A stretch of 64,000 nt of DNA, from contig NZ_FOAZ01000001.1 in NCBI RefSeq assembly GCF_900109465.1, positions 62,001 through 126,000 on the forward strand, in the 5' to 3' direction. Both the position numbers and the translations under genes were made by a program. This DNA comes from Streptacidiphilus jiangxiensis (lineage in GTDB: Bacteria > Actinomycetota > Actinomycetes > Streptomycetales > Streptomycetaceae). Below, in pieces: positions 56,057-64,000 of the stretch. The notes beneath the pieces were generated by a model. That model saw nothing but the letters and a program-made list of their open reading frames with translations. It searched no databases and was not told the origin of the DNA. Within the stretch, counting starts at the first letter, position 1, and the number at the start of each line of letters is the position of its first letter.

Positions 56057-57169
56057 CTAGCTCGCCGTTCCCTGGCTTGCCGTCCTGGCCGACAGCCATG
56101 TCAAGGCCGCCGGCAGCATCCCCCGCCAGACGTCCGGGGTGTGGCCGCCCGTCTGGACCGTCAGGAGCCGGCTCGCGCCGGGCTGGTGCAGGACGCCGAG
56201 AAGCGCTCGCGCCGCCGGCACCGTGCCCTGGTCCTGCAGGCTGCCGGCCATGAGGAAGGAGACCGGCGGCTGCTGCTTCGCCTGCTTCAGCAGCAGGTAG
56301 GGGTTGTTCGCGCGGGCCAGGGAGGGATCGCGGGTGACGAGCGGGGACTCCGGCGTGTTGTAGCCGGAGAGACTGACCGCCGCGCGGAACGTCTCGGGGT
56401 GCTGGACGGTGAGGTTGACCGCGCAGTACGCGCCCGCGGAGTAGCCCATGATGCCCCAGCCGTCGGCGCCCCTCGCGGCGCGGAAGTTGCTGCGGACCAG
56501 CGCCGGGACGTCCTCGGCGAGCCACGTCGCCGTCTTCGCCGTGCCGGGGATGTCCGCGCAACCCGCGTCGGTGTTGCCGCCGAGGGTGTTCAGCTTGGCC
56601 GAGACCATGATCATCGGCTTGACCTTGCCCTGGGCCATCAGCTTCTGCATCTCGTCCTGGACGCGCATCGTGCCGAACCAGGCCTGCGGCGTGCCGGGCG
56701 TCCCGGGCAGCAGCTCGACCACCGGGAAGGAGGTCTGCGCGTAGGCCGGGTCGCGGTACTGCGGCGGCAGCCACACGTAGACGCTGCCGTCGATCCCGGA
56801 CCGCGCGCCGACCGTGCGGGCCTTCATCACGCCGGGGCTGTACTCGGTGAAGTGCAGCTTGCCGTCGCCGGCCTGGCCGCCGCCGTGGCCGTGCTGGCCG
56901 CCCCCGCCGACCGCCGTGGTCACCGGGGGCGCGCTGCTGCCGCCGAAGAGGTCGCTCCAGCTCTCGTAGAACGGACCCATGCTGTTGTTGACGTAGACCA
57001 TCACCGCGACCACGGCCGTGAGCTGGGAGAACAACGCCAGGCCCAGGCGGCCGCCCAGACGGGCCGGTCTGGGGCCGGGTATTCGGTTCCAGAACACGAA
57101 AAGCGCGACCAGTGCGCAGATCGTGATCAGGATGGTCAGTACGAAGAAAGGTGTGCTGGTGAGACTCAT
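56057..57169 (-). CDS. Membrane-anchored esterase, antigen-85-like
   Basis: A 370-residue protein. Two N-terminal helices (FFVLTILITICALVALFVFW and LALFSQLTAVVAVMVYV) are followed by a Gly/His linker (GGGGQHGHGGG) and an esterase fold of the PF00756 type: VYVWLPPQYRDPAYAQTSFPVVELLPGTPG, the nucleophile GYSAGAYCAVN, and the catalytic His in TVQTGGHTPDVW. It probably acts outside the membrane on acyl groups. ATG 57167-57169. Confidence 0.86.
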   Translation of the reverse strand: MSLTSTPFFVLTILITICALVALFVFWNRIPGPRPARLGGRLGLALFSQLTAVVAVMVYVNNSMGPFYESWSDLFGGSSAPPVTTAVGGGGQHGHGGGQAGDGKLHFTEYSPGVMKARTVGARSGIDGSVYVWLPPQYRDPAYAQTSFPVVELLPGTPGTPQAWFGTMRVQDEMQKLMAQGKVKPMIMVSAKLNTLGGNTDAGCADIPGTAKTATWLAEDVPALVRSNFRAARGADGWGIMGYSAGAYCAVNLTVQHPETFRAAVSLSGYNTPESPLVTRDPSLARANNPYLLLKQAKQQPPVSFLMAGSLQDQGTVPAARALLGVLHQPGASRLLTVQTGGHTPDVWRGMLPAALTWLSARTASQGTAS

Positions 57170-57339
57170 CGCCGCCCCTTCAGGAAACTCCCCCGTCTCC
57201 GGATGCGACTCACGGGTGGAAAAGACAAGCTCTCACGAGCCTATCGACCAGCCGAAATACCTCTTCATACCCACGGATGAAGTCCGTACATCCGAACGGC
57301 GGGGGGAACCCCTAGGGGGTAGGGGTGGGAGAGTGAGGA

Positions 57340-58923
57340 TCAGCGCGGCTCCTGCCACGGCAGCGTCGCGAACATGTCCCGAAGCCGGTGCTTCAGCACC
57401 TTCCGCAGGGTCTCGTTGCGGGGCAGTGCGTCCACGACCTCCACCTGCTCGGGGATCTTCTGCGTCATCAGCCCGGCCACCCGCAGCGCCTCGGCGATCT
57501 CCGCGAGCGTCGGCGGCTCCACCCCCGGACGGCGCTCGACCACCGCGCAGACGCGTTCGCCGCGCACCGGGTCGGGCAGGCCGATCACGGCCACGTCCCC
57601 GACCCGGGGGTCCTGGTAGAGCAGGTCCTCGATCTCCTTGGCGGAGATGTTCTCGCCCTTGCGGATGATGATGTCCTTGAGCCGCCCGGTCAGCCGGACG
57701 TGCCCGTCGGGGCGGACGTGACCGAGGTCACCGGTGCGGAACCAGCCGTCGGCGGTGAAGGCCTCGGCGGTGAGCGCCGCGTCGGTGTAGCCGCGGCAGA
57801 TCATCGGGCCGCGCAGCCACACCTCCCCGTCGACGATCCGCACCTCGCAGCCGCGCACCGGGTGGCCCTCGGTGTACGCCAGCTGCTCGGGGGTGTCGCG
57901 GGGCGAGCCCATGGTGATGGCGGGGGCCTCCGTCATGCCGTAGCCGTGGGCGAGGACGACGCCCATCTCCTCGGTGATCTCGCGGTAGAGCTCCGGGGGC
58001 ATCGGGGCGCCGCCACCGGAGAGGATGCGCAGGGTGGGGACGAGGCGCTCGCCGGCCGGCAGCTTGCGCTGCTCCGCGAGGAAGGCGGAGTAGAACGCGG
58101 TGCTGCCGCCCGCCATGGTGACCCCGTTGCGCCGGTAGACGGGCAGCACGTCCGGGAGTGCGAACTGCTCCACCAGCAGGGCCGGGAACCCGTGGACGAG
58201 CATCGCGACCAGGTAGTCCGGTCCGCCGATGTGCGCGTAGGGGAACGCGATCGACCCGACGTCGTCCGTGCCCATGTCCAGGGCCAGGGCGAAGCCGCTG
58301 CCGCCCGCGATCAGCGTCCGGTCGGTGTGCCGGGCGCCCTTGGGTGCCGAGGTGATGCCGGAGGTGTAGTAGACCCAGCGGACCGGCGCGTGCGCGTCGT
58401 CCAGGTCGGCGCGCGGCGCGGGCGGCAGCGTGGCCGGGTCGCCGTCGGGCAGGTCCGCGTCGGTGTACAGGACCCGGACGGCGGGCGGCTCTGCCCAGCC
58501 GCGGGTCAGCTCCTCGGCCATCTTCACGTGGTCGAAGCCGCGCCAGACCCCCGGCACCAGGTAGAGCCGGGCGTGGGACTCGCCGAGGATGTGCCCGACC
58601 TCCGCGCCGCGGTAGATCGCGATGATCGGCGTCTGTACCGCGCCCAGCCGCGACAGCGCGAGCGAGACGAGCACCGTCTCGATCCGCGTCGGCAACTGCC
58701 AGGCCGCCGGGGTCCCGTCCTCGATCCCGTACGCGTCGCGCAGGCCGGCCGCGACCCGCTCGGCGCGGTCGCGCACCTCGCGGAAGGTGAGCCGCCGGTC
58801 CGGCGCGCTCTCCCCCGCGCCCGTCCTCTCGTCGGCGGCCTGGATCAGCATCGGCGCGTCCGGCGTCGCCGCGACGCGCCGCTCCAACAGGTCCCAGAGA
58901 CTTCCGGCGGCGGTGATGGTCAC
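57340..58923 (-). CDS. Acyl-CoA synthetase, AMP-forming
   Basis: A 527-residue ANL-superfamily ligase activating a carboxylic acid to its CoA thioester through an acyl-adenylate. The P-loop motif is WVYYTSGITSAPKGARHTDRT, a variant of TSGTTGxPKG. Others are GYGMTEAPAITMG, RTGDLGHVRPDGHVRLTGRLKDIIIRKGENIS and the C-terminal Lys in LPRNETLRKVLKHRL. GTG 58921-58923 overlaps the isochorismatase-like stop as GTGA. The acid substrate is unknown. Head of a likely catabolic cluster with the acyl-CoA dehydrogenases. Confidence 0.9.
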   Translation of the reverse strand: MTITAAGSLWDLLERRVAATPDAPMLIQAADERTGAGESAPDRRLTFREVRDRAERVAAGLRDAYGIEDGTPAAWQLPTRIETVLVSLALSRLGAVQTPIIAIYRGAEVGHILGESHARLYLVPGVWRGFDHVKMAEELTRGWAEPPAVRVLYTDADLPDGDPATLPPAPRADLDDAHAPVRWVYYTSGITSAPKGARHTDRTLIAGGSGFALALDMGTDDVGSIAFPYAHIGGPDYLVAMLVHGFPALLVEQFALPDVLPVYRRNGVTMAGGSTAFYSAFLAEQRKLPAGERLVPTLRILSGGGAPMPPELYREITEEMGVVLAHGYGMTEAPAITMGSPRDTPEQLAYTEGHPVRGCEVRIVDGEVWLRGPMICRGYTDAALTAEAFTADGWFRTGDLGHVRPDGHVRLTGRLKDIIIRKGENISAKEIEDLLYQDPRVGDVAVIGLPDPVRGERVCAVVERRPGVEPPTLAEIAEALRVAGLMTQKIPEQVEVVDALPRNETLRKVLKHRLRDMFATLPWQEPR

Positions 58924-59546
58924 AGGTCTCTCCCGGGGGTGGTCAGCACGGCGACGACGTCGTCCGTGGTGGCGAGGGTCGCGACGAGCGCGAGGGTGTG
59001 GGTGAGGACGGCCTCCGCGTACGCGGGCGGGGTGCCGGCCACCGCGTCGGTGGGGATCACGACCTGCAGTCCGGCGTCGACCGCCCCCAGCGTCAGTTCG
59101 AGCAGCGCGACGTTGAGCGAGACCCCCGTGACGACGAGCGTGGTCGCGCCGAGGTTGCGCAGCAGTGAGGCCAGCCCGGTGTCCTGGAACGGGCCGAGGC
59201 CGTGCAGCCGCGGCAGCACGAAGTCCCGCTCCGGGTCCGCGCCGAGGCCCGGGTGCAGCGCCGGGTCGAACGGCGTCGCCGCACGGGCCGCGGCGGCGAA
59301 CAGGCGCGCGTTGGTGTTCCCGCCGAGCCCGTCCGCGCGCCGCTCGGCCGTGCAGTGCACGACGGGCACGTCGACGTCGCGGGCGGCGGCGCAGAGCCGG
59401 CGCACGTTCCCGACCAGCCCCGCCTGCTGCGCCGCCTCGGCGAGCGCGGGGAAGACCGCCTTCTCGCCGAGCACGGCCTCCTGGCACTCGCAGGTGACCA
59501 CGGCGGTGTGCGCCGGGTCGAGAAGTCGCCGCAGTCCTACAGCCAT
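58920..59546 (-). CDS. Isochorismatase-fold hydrolase with altered catalytic residues
   Basis: A 208-residue isochorismatase-like protein. The N-terminal strand reads VVTCECQEAVLG where canonical members have IDMQNDF (Asp replaced by Glu). In the loop TGVSLNVALLELT the usual catalytic Cys position is Ala. HCTAERRADGLG is the third region. It therefore may not work by Cys chemistry; true isochorismatases also lack the Cys. First gene of the leftward operon. Confidence 0.82.
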   Translation of the reverse strand: MAVGLRRLLDPAHTAVVTCECQEAVLGEKAVFPALAEAAQQAGLVGNVRRLCAAARDVDVPVVHCTAERRADGLGGNTNARLFAAAARAATPFDPALHPGLGADPERDFVLPRLHGLGPFQDTGLASLLRNLGATTLVVTGVSLNVALLELTLGAVDAGLQVVIPTDAVAGTPPAYAEAVLTHTLALVATLATTDDVVAVLTTPGRDL

Positions 59547-59614
59547 CCGGTCCTCGCTCGCCTGCTCGGTCGTCTGCTTGCTTGCCGCCCAAGGGGTCCG
59601 TCACTAGTCTGAAT

Positions 59615-59629
59615 CTGACGGACCGTCAG
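59615..59629. promoter_or_regulatory. TetR-type palindrome in a divergent promoter
   Basis: CTGACGGACCGTCAG is a perfect 7-bp inverted repeat around one base, midway between two divergent operons (isochorismatase-like at 59546 and amidohydrolase at 59669). The form matches operators of TetR-family repressors of acyl-CoA catabolism. No TetR gene lies in the window. Confidence 0.6.
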
Positions 59630-59668
59630 GTAAAGGGTCGTGCCGTGGAGACGGAGAGGGAGCCCTGA

Positions 59669-60898
59669 ATGGAAAGCTCTGCCGAACTGCCGATGGTGGT
59701 CAGCGTCGACGACCACGTGATCGAGCCGGCCCACCTCTTCGAGACCTGGCTGCCGGCCAAGTACCGCGACCGCGGACCCAAGCCGCTGACCGCCGGGATC
59801 GGACAGCTCGAATACATCGGCGGCAAGTACCGCATCTCCATGGACCCGGACGGCCCGCCCACCGACTGGTGGATCTACGAGGACCTCCAGTTCCCGTACA
59901 AGCGCAACATCGCCGCCGTCGGCTTCGACCGCGACGAGATGACCCTGGAGGGCATCACCCGCGAGCAGATGCGCCGCGGCTGCTGGGACCCCAAGGCGCG
60001 CATCGAGGACATGGAGAACAACCACGTCGAGGCGTCGCTGTGCTTCCCCACCTTCCCGCGCTTCTGCGGCCAGACCTTCGCCGAGGCGCACGACAAGGAG
60101 GTCGCGCTCGCCTGCGTCCGCGCCTACAACGACTGGATGGTCGAGGAGTGGTGCGGCGACAGCGGCGGTCGGTTGATCCCGCTGTGCCTGATCCCGCTGT
60201 GGGACGTCCAGCTGGCCGTCGCGGAGATCAAGCGGAACGCGGCGCGGGGCGTGCGGGCCGTCTGCTTCAGCGAGATCCCGACCTACCTGGGCCTGCCGAG
60301 CATCCACTCCGGCTACTGGGACCCGTTCTTCGCCGAGTGCGAGGCGACCGGCACGGTCGTCTGCATGCACATCGGCTCCTCCTCGCAGATGCCGGCCGCC
60401 TCACCGGACGCGCCGCCCGCGGTGCAGGCGACGCTGAGCTTCAACAACGCGATGGCGTCGATGACGGACTTCCTCTTCAGCGGCGTGCTGGTGCGGCACC
60501 CCCGGTTGAAGCTCGCGTACAGCGAGGGCCAGATGGGCTGGATCCCGTACGCGCTGGAGCGCGCGGACGACGTCTGGCGCGAGCACCGCGCCTGGGGCGG
60601 CGTGCGGGACCTGATCCCCGAGCCGCCGTCGACGTACTACTACCGGCAGATCTTCGCGTGCTTCTTCCGTGACAGGCACGGCGTCGCCTCGCTGGACAAG
60701 GTCGGGGTGGACAACGTGACGTTCGAGACGGACTACCCGCACGTGGACTCGACCTGGCCGGAGACGAAGGCGGTCGCCCTGGACCACATGGCCGGGCTGC
60801 CGCCGGAGGTCGTCTACAAGGTGATGCGCGGCAACGCGATCCGCATGCTGGAGCTCGATCTGGACCGGCACGTGAACGCTGACGGCAGGCTGCGCTGA
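59669..60898 (+). CDS. Amidohydrolase-family metal-dependent hydrolase/decarboxylase
   Basis: A 409-residue TIM-barrel protein of the PF04909 (amidohydrolase 2) type. VVSVDDHVIEPAHLFETWLP carries the Asp-x-His metal motif. EASLCFPTFPRFCGQTF, VCMHIGSSSQMP, KLAYSEGQMGWIPYALERAD and VTFETDYPHVDSTWP with its metal Asp complete the site. It is probably a decarboxylase or hydrolase for a ring-cleavage or acyl intermediate. ATG 59669. It is divergent from the acyl-CoA ligase pair and leads the acyl-CoA dehydrogenase genes. Confidence 0.88.
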   Translation: MESSAELPMVVSVDDHVIEPAHLFETWLPAKYRDRGPKPLTAGIGQLEYIGGKYRISMDPDGPPTDWWIYEDLQFPYKRNIAAVGFDRDEMTLEGITREQMRRGCWDPKARIEDMENNHVEASLCFPTFPRFCGQTFAEAHDKEVALACVRAYNDWMVEEWCGDSGGRLIPLCLIPLWDVQLAVAEIKRNAARGVRAVCFSEIPTYLGLPSIHSGYWDPFFAECEATGTVVCMHIGSSSQMPAASPDAPPAVQATLSFNNAMASMTDFLFSGVLVRHPRLKLAYSEGQMGWIPYALERADDVWREHRAWGGVRDLIPEPPSTYYYRQIFACFFRDRHGVASLDKVGVDNVTFETDYPHVDSTWPETKAVALDHMAGLPPEVVYKVMRGNAIRMLELDLDRHVNADGRLR

Positions 60899-60900
60899 CC

Positions 60901-60919
60901 AGGGGCGCCTCGCGCCCCT
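60901..60919. repeat. Short perfect hairpin related to repeat ends
   Basis: AGGGGCGC and GCGCCCCT flank CTC right after the amidohydrolase stop. It looks like the collapsed ends of the inverted-repeat family with the middle deleted, and may attenuate transcription before the next gene. Confidence 0.55.
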
Positions 60920-60940
60920 ACGGCTAAGGAGAGTGCATCA

Positions 60941-62089
60941 GTGCAGCTCAGTGACACCGCCGCCGAGGCCGACTTCCGGCGCCGGCTGCGCGAGTGGCTC
61001 GGGAAGACCCTTCCGGAGCTGCCCGCCGCGCCGGATCCCGCCGACTGGCCGGGCCGCCGTGCCTACGACACGGCCTGGCAGCGGCGGCTGTTCGACGCCG
61101 GGTACGCCGGTGTCCACTGGCCCGCGGACGCCGGCGGCCGCGGCGCCACCCCTTCGGAACACCTGATCTTCCTGGAGGAGACGGAGCTCGCGGGCGCGCC
61201 CTACGTCGGGGCCAACTTCGTCGGCCTCCTGCACGCGGGGCCCACCATCGCCACCGAGGGCACCCCGGAGCAGCGTGCCCGCCTCCTCCCGCCGATCCTG
61301 CGCGGGGACGAGATCTGGTGCCAGGGCTTCAGCGAACCGGGCGCGGGCAGCGACCTCGCCGCCCTCCGGACCCGTGCGGTCCGGGACGGGGACGAGTACG
61401 TCGTCACCGGCAGCAAGATCTGGACCTCGCACGCCGAAGTCGCGGACTGGTGCGAGCTGTTGGTGCGGACCGACCCGGACGCGCCGAAGCACCGGGGCAT
61501 CACCTGGCTGGCCATGCCCATGGACGCGCCGGGCGTCACCGTCCGGCCGCTGGCGACGCTCGCCGGGACGACGGAGTTCGCCGAGCTGTTCCTCGACGAG
61601 GTGCGCGTCCCGGTCGCCAACCGGCTCGGCGACGAGAACGACGGGTGGCGGGTCACCATGGTGACCCTCTCCTTCGAGCGCGGCACCGCGTTCGCCTCCG
61701 AGGTGGTCGCCTGCCGCCGCGAGGTGCGCGAGCTCGCGCGCGTCGCCCGCGCGAACGGCGCCTGGGACGACCTCGAACTGCGCCGGGAAACGGCCACCCT
61801 CGCCGCCGAGTTCGCCGCCCTGTGGCGACTCGTGCAGTGGAACGTCTCGGAGGCCGCGGCGCGCGGCGTGCCGGGGGCCGGCGGCAGCGTCTTCAAGCTG
61901 CGCTTCAGCGAGGCGCGGCAGCACCTCTACGACCTGGCGGCCCGCGTCGTCGGCACGGAGGCCCTCCTGGACGGTCGCTGGACCGCCCAGCGGCTCCAGG
62001 GGCTGTCCTACACCATCGCGGCCGGCACCTCCCAGATCCAGCGCAACATCGTGGCCCAGCGCATCCTGGGCCTGCCGAAGGGGCGTTGA
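60941..62089 (+). CDS. Acyl-CoA dehydrogenase, larger subunit type
   Basis: A 382-residue FAD enzyme oxidising acyl-CoA to enoyl-CoA. Blocks are WPADAGGRGATPSEHLIFLEETELAGAP, CQGFSEPGAGSDLAALRTRAV, KIWTSHAEVADWCELLVRTD and the C-terminal YTIAAGTSQIQRNIVAQRILGLPKG. The EGT motif carrying the common catalytic Glu reads AGT, so the base lies elsewhere or in the partner. GTG 60941 with AAGGAGAG upstream. Paired with the next gene as in heterotetrameric dehydrogenases. Confidence 0.9.
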   Translation: MQLSDTAAEADFRRRLREWLGKTLPELPAAPDPADWPGRRAYDTAWQRRLFDAGYAGVHWPADAGGRGATPSEHLIFLEETELAGAPYVGANFVGLLHAGPTIATEGTPEQRARLLPPILRGDEIWCQGFSEPGAGSDLAALRTRAVRDGDEYVVTGSKIWTSHAEVADWCELLVRTDPDAPKHRGITWLAMPMDAPGVTVRPLATLAGTTEFAELFLDEVRVPVANRLGDENDGWRVTMVTLSFERGTAFASEVVACRREVRELARVARANGAWDDLELRRETATLAAEFAALWRLVQWNVSEAAARGVPGAGGSVFKLRFSEARQHLYDLAARVVGTEALLDGRWTAQRLQGLSYTIAAGTSQIQRNIVAQRILGLPKGR

Positions 62090-62092
62090 GCG

Positions 62093-62971
62093 ATGCACTT
62101 CCGGTTGACGGACGATCAGGAACAACTCCGTCGCGCCCTGCGCGAGCTGCTGGCGGACCGTGAGGCGAGCTGGGCGGAGCTGACGGAAGTCGGTCTCTTC
62201 TCGCTCCGCGTGCCGGAGGACGCCGGCGGTCTCGGCCTCGGCCTGCCCGAGGCGGTGGTCGCCTTCGAGGAGGCCGGCCGGGCCGTGCTCCCCGGCCCGC
62301 TGGTGGGCACCGAACTTGCGGCCGCGGTGCTCGGGTTGACCGGGCGGGCCGAGGTCGTCAGGGTCCCGGCGCGCGGCCCCGTGCTCGTGCCGGACCTGCC
62401 GACGCTCGAGCACGTCCTGCTGCTCCACGCCGACGACGCCCTTGCCGTCCTCCCCGCCGCCGGGCTGGACGCGACACCCGTGCCCGCCGTCGACCCGGAC
62501 CGCCCGCTGTGGCGCCTGGAGGGGGTGCTGCCGCTCGGCGAGCAGTCGCCGCAGGCGCACCGCGTCGCCGACGAGGCGACGCTGTTGACGGCCGCCCTGC
62601 AGGCGGGCCTGGCGGCCCGCACGGTGGCCGAGGCGGTCGCGTACGCGCGTACGCGCGAACAGTTCGGACAACCGATCGGCGCCTTCCAGGCGGTCCAGCA
62701 CCTGTGCGCGGACATGCTGGCCCGCGCGGAGCTCGCCCGCGTCGCCGTCTACGCCGCCGCGGTCGACGGTGACGAGGCCGAGATCGTCGGCGCCAAGCTG
62801 CTGGCGGACGACGCCGCGGTGCACGGCGCCCGCGACTGCCTGCAGGTTCACGGCGGCATGGGCTTCACCTGGGAGGCGCGGGTGCACCGCCTGCTCAAGC
62901 GGGCCTGGGCCTGGGAGCAGGCCGGCGCGGACCGCGGTCGCTGCCTCGACGTCCTGGCCGGGCGGCTCTAG
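62093..62971 (+). CDS. Short acyl-CoA dehydrogenase subunit
   Basis: A 292-residue acyl-CoA dehydrogenase homologue, about 90 residues shorter than usual: the middle beta domain is reduced. It keeps the N-terminal helices (FRLTDDQEQLRRALRELLADR), VPEDAGGLGLGLPEAVVAFEEAGRAVLPGP, the FAD-binding ARTREQFGQPIGAFQAVQH and HGARDCLQVHGGMGFTWE. Such pairs form alpha2-beta2 enzymes in steroid or acyl side-chain degradation; pairing here is inferred from 3-bp spacing. Confidence 0.88.
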   Translation: MHFRLTDDQEQLRRALRELLADREASWAELTEVGLFSLRVPEDAGGLGLGLPEAVVAFEEAGRAVLPGPLVGTELAAAVLGLTGRAEVVRVPARGPVLVPDLPTLEHVLLLHADDALAVLPAAGLDATPVPAVDPDRPLWRLEGVLPLGEQSPQAHRVADEATLLTAALQAGLAARTVAEAVAYARTREQFGQPIGAFQAVQHLCADMLARAELARVAVYAAAVDGDEAEIVGAKLLADDAAVHGARDCLQVHGGMGFTWEARVHRLLKRAWAWEQAGADRGRCLDVLAGRL

Positions 62972-63316
62972 CACTGGTGTCGCAAGGGTGTTTTTGCCGC
63001 GACGCCCCTCGGTTTCCCGGCGTCGCGGCAGGGTTCGGTTACGCTCACGGGGGTGCGCAGCAAGCAGTCCGCCCATGGCGGTCCGGTGGTCGACGCGGTC
63101 GTCGGCTCGGCCGTGGGCCCGGTCGTCGGCGTGACGGGCCTCCGGGGCAGAGCGGTCGGGGCAGTATGCACCCCTGGGTGCCCCCTCGGGTGGAATATGC
63201 CTGAAGACCATGCTCCTGGCCGTCGGGGCGGATCATCCTGGTCCGTATACGTGCCGGTACGCGGCTCGCGCGGAGGTCCGGCCCGGCTGATCCCGCTAGC
63301 ACGGGTGGTGTGACAG
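62972..63316. other. Gap without a convincing gene
   Basis: A GTG-started frame at 63053-63313 exists but its sequence looks unlike a protein and it has no ribosome site. A GCACCC/GGGTGC inverted repeat lies at 63168-63181, and GTATAC at about 63245 is a possible promoter element for the ATPase gene. Confidence 0.4.
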
Positions 63317-63781
63317 GTGCAGGTTCAGGCACAGGTGCTTCAAGTCCAGACGGCGGTCCAGGCCGACCCCGCAGAGGTCGGTCGGGCGCGGCGTTGGGCC
63401 CGCAGTCGCCTCACCGGCTGCGGCTTCGACCTCGACGCGTCCCTCGCGGACACCTTGGTGCTGGTGGTCTCGGAGCTGGTCACCAACGCCGTGGTCCACA
63501 CCGGCTCGCCGGCCGTGCTGCGGCTGGTCTTCCCCGTCGGGGAGGACGCCTGCCACCGCCCGGTCCGGGTCGAGGTGACCGACACCAGCGAGGCGCCCCC
63601 GGCCCAGCGGGTCGCCCCGGACGAGGCGACAGGCGGCCGCGGGCTCGAGCTGGTGAGCGTCCTGACGGACCGCTGGGGCTGGTTCCCGGACGGCAGCGGC
63701 AAGCGGGTGTGGTGCGAACTGGTCCCTGAAGGGACAGTTGCCCTGTCCGGGGGCGCGAGGAACTGCGCGACAAGCCACTGA
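63317..63781 (+). CDS. RsbW/SpoIIAB-like ATP-binding protein, 3' end read through a repeat
   Basis: A 154-residue GHKL ATPase-like protein: LADTLVLVVSELVTNAVVHT (N-box with Asn), VRVEVTDTSEAPP (G1 Asp) and TGGRGLELVSVLTDRWGW (G2). Such small anti-sigma-type kinases bind ATP and phosphorylate STAS proteins. The last 12 or so residues (SGGARNCATSH) are encoded by the left arm of repeat element i, so the original stop was probably lost. GTG 63317 is the start. Confidence 0.85.
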   Translation: MQVQAQVLQVQTAVQADPAEVGRARRWARSRLTGCGFDLDASLADTLVLVVSELVTNAVVHTGSPAVLRLVFPVGEDACHRPVRVEVTDTSEAPPAQRVAPDEATGGRGLELVSVLTDRWGWFPDGSGKRVWCELVPEGTVALSGGARNCATSH

Positions 63782-63866
63782 CGTGCGGGTGGTCCTCGAC
63801 GAGCAGGGCCACCCGCACGCCGAAGGTTCCTCGCCCAGTTCCTCGCGCACTTCCTCGCGCCCCTGC
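63748..63866. repeat. Inverted-repeat element, copy i
   Basis: GGGGGCGCGAGGAACTGCGC, then GACAAGCCACTGA, pairs with a duplicated right end GTTCCTCGC...CACTTCCTCGCGCCCCTG; the centre GCGGGTGGTCCT and AGGGCCACCCGCAC is a clean inverted pair. The left arm overlaps the end of the ATPase gene, whose stop TGA lies in the element. Confidence 0.85.
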
Positions 63867-63912
63867 GGGTCCGCCGCGGTTGATCCTCCGCCTTCACGGG
63901 AAGTGATCCCGC

Positions 63913-64000
63913 ATGAACGTTTCTTCCGGTGCGTGGGACGCCGCCGCGACGGTGCGCGCGCTGGAGGGTGCCATCGACGTCGAGTGGGCGGCAGACCGTG
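63913..64000 (+). CDS. Partial gene at the right edge
   Basis: ATG 63913 opens MNVSSGAWDAAATVRALEGA, running off the window. GGGAAGTGA lies upstream at a usable spacing. Only 29 residues are visible and no family can be assigned. Confidence 0.55.
   Translation, partial: MNVSSGAWDAAATVRALEGAIDVEWAADR

Noticed and set aside
63053..63313. GTG-started 86-codon frame before the ATPase gene
   Set aside because: No ribosome site, odd composition, and no similarity recognised; treated as promoter region.

Overview
The window is a stretch of core chromosome from a high-GC Gram-positive actinomycete, most likely a member of the Streptomycetaceae (Streptomyces, Kitasatospora or Streptacidiphilus type). 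The reasons are the very high GC content, frequent GTG starts, start/stop overlaps of the ATGA or GTGA kind, the futalosine menaquinone pathway, mycothiol-type domains, a DmdR1-type iron regulator, and many small conserved actinobacterial proteins. From memory, much of the gene order (cold-shock gene, mqnD, mqnB, ubiD/mqnP/ubiX/AsnC/mqnE, serC, citrate synthase/pdxH, SIS/dmdR1, SCO4402 family/purU, sigma/STAS) matches the central chromosome of S. coelicolor. No rRNA, tRNA, CRISPR array or insertion sequence was seen.

Layout: 0-5 kb holds the end of a secreted-protein gene, an XPB-type helicase and a helicase-associated protein. 5-9.3 kb holds a membrane protein, a methyltransferase with a siderophore-type binding lipoprotein, a HAD phosphatase and a small membrane protein. 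9.3-14.9 kb holds a cold-shock protein, mqnD-mqnB with a DUF2771-like protein, an MFS transporter and a DUF3027 protein. 15-17.8 kb is a leftward operon of an NCS1 nucleobase permease, a cytosine-type deaminase and a 2OG-Fe(II) oxygenase. 17.9-25 kb runs rightward through ubiD-like, mqnP, an F420-reductase-like gene, ubiX-like, an AsnC regulator, threonine dehydratase, mqnE and a GNAT acetyltransferase. 25-31 kb holds DUF4229, LacI, a 28-aa membrane peptide, a secreted protein, serC, citrate synthase and pdxH.

31-40.8 kb is the accessory highlight: a complete FxSxx-COOH cyclophane RiPP locus. It has a 60-aa precursor ending in FQSSI, FxsB (radical SAM/SPASM fused to a HEXXH domain), an AAC(3)-type acetyltransferase, the TIR-like FxsC, and a 1328-aa FxsT combining a MinD-like ATPase, a TIR-like domain, NB-ARC and TPRs. 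The precursor leader region is preceded by a diverged copy of itself 560 bp upstream. The locus sits between conserved housekeeping genes (pdxH on one side, the SIS/dmdR1 pair on the other) with an alpha/beta hydrolase and a DUF4231 membrane protein.

42.8-57 kb holds SIS/dmdR1, a Prim-Pol-like protein, a TPR regulator, a membrane protein, a binding lipoprotein, purU, an ECF sigma factor with a zinc anti-sigma/MDMPI protein, a STAS protein, a teichoic-acid-type glycosyltransferase and an esterase. 57.3-63 kb looks like a catabolic cluster: acyl-CoA ligase and isochorismatase-like genes diverge from an amidohydrolase and two acyl-CoA dehydrogenases around a TetR-type palindrome. The window ends with a RsbW-like ATPase and the start of another gene.

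Nine copies, plus solo remnants, of one imperfect inverted-repeat family lie almost only at gene 3' ends, six of them between convergent genes. They look like mobile or amplified bidirectional terminators.
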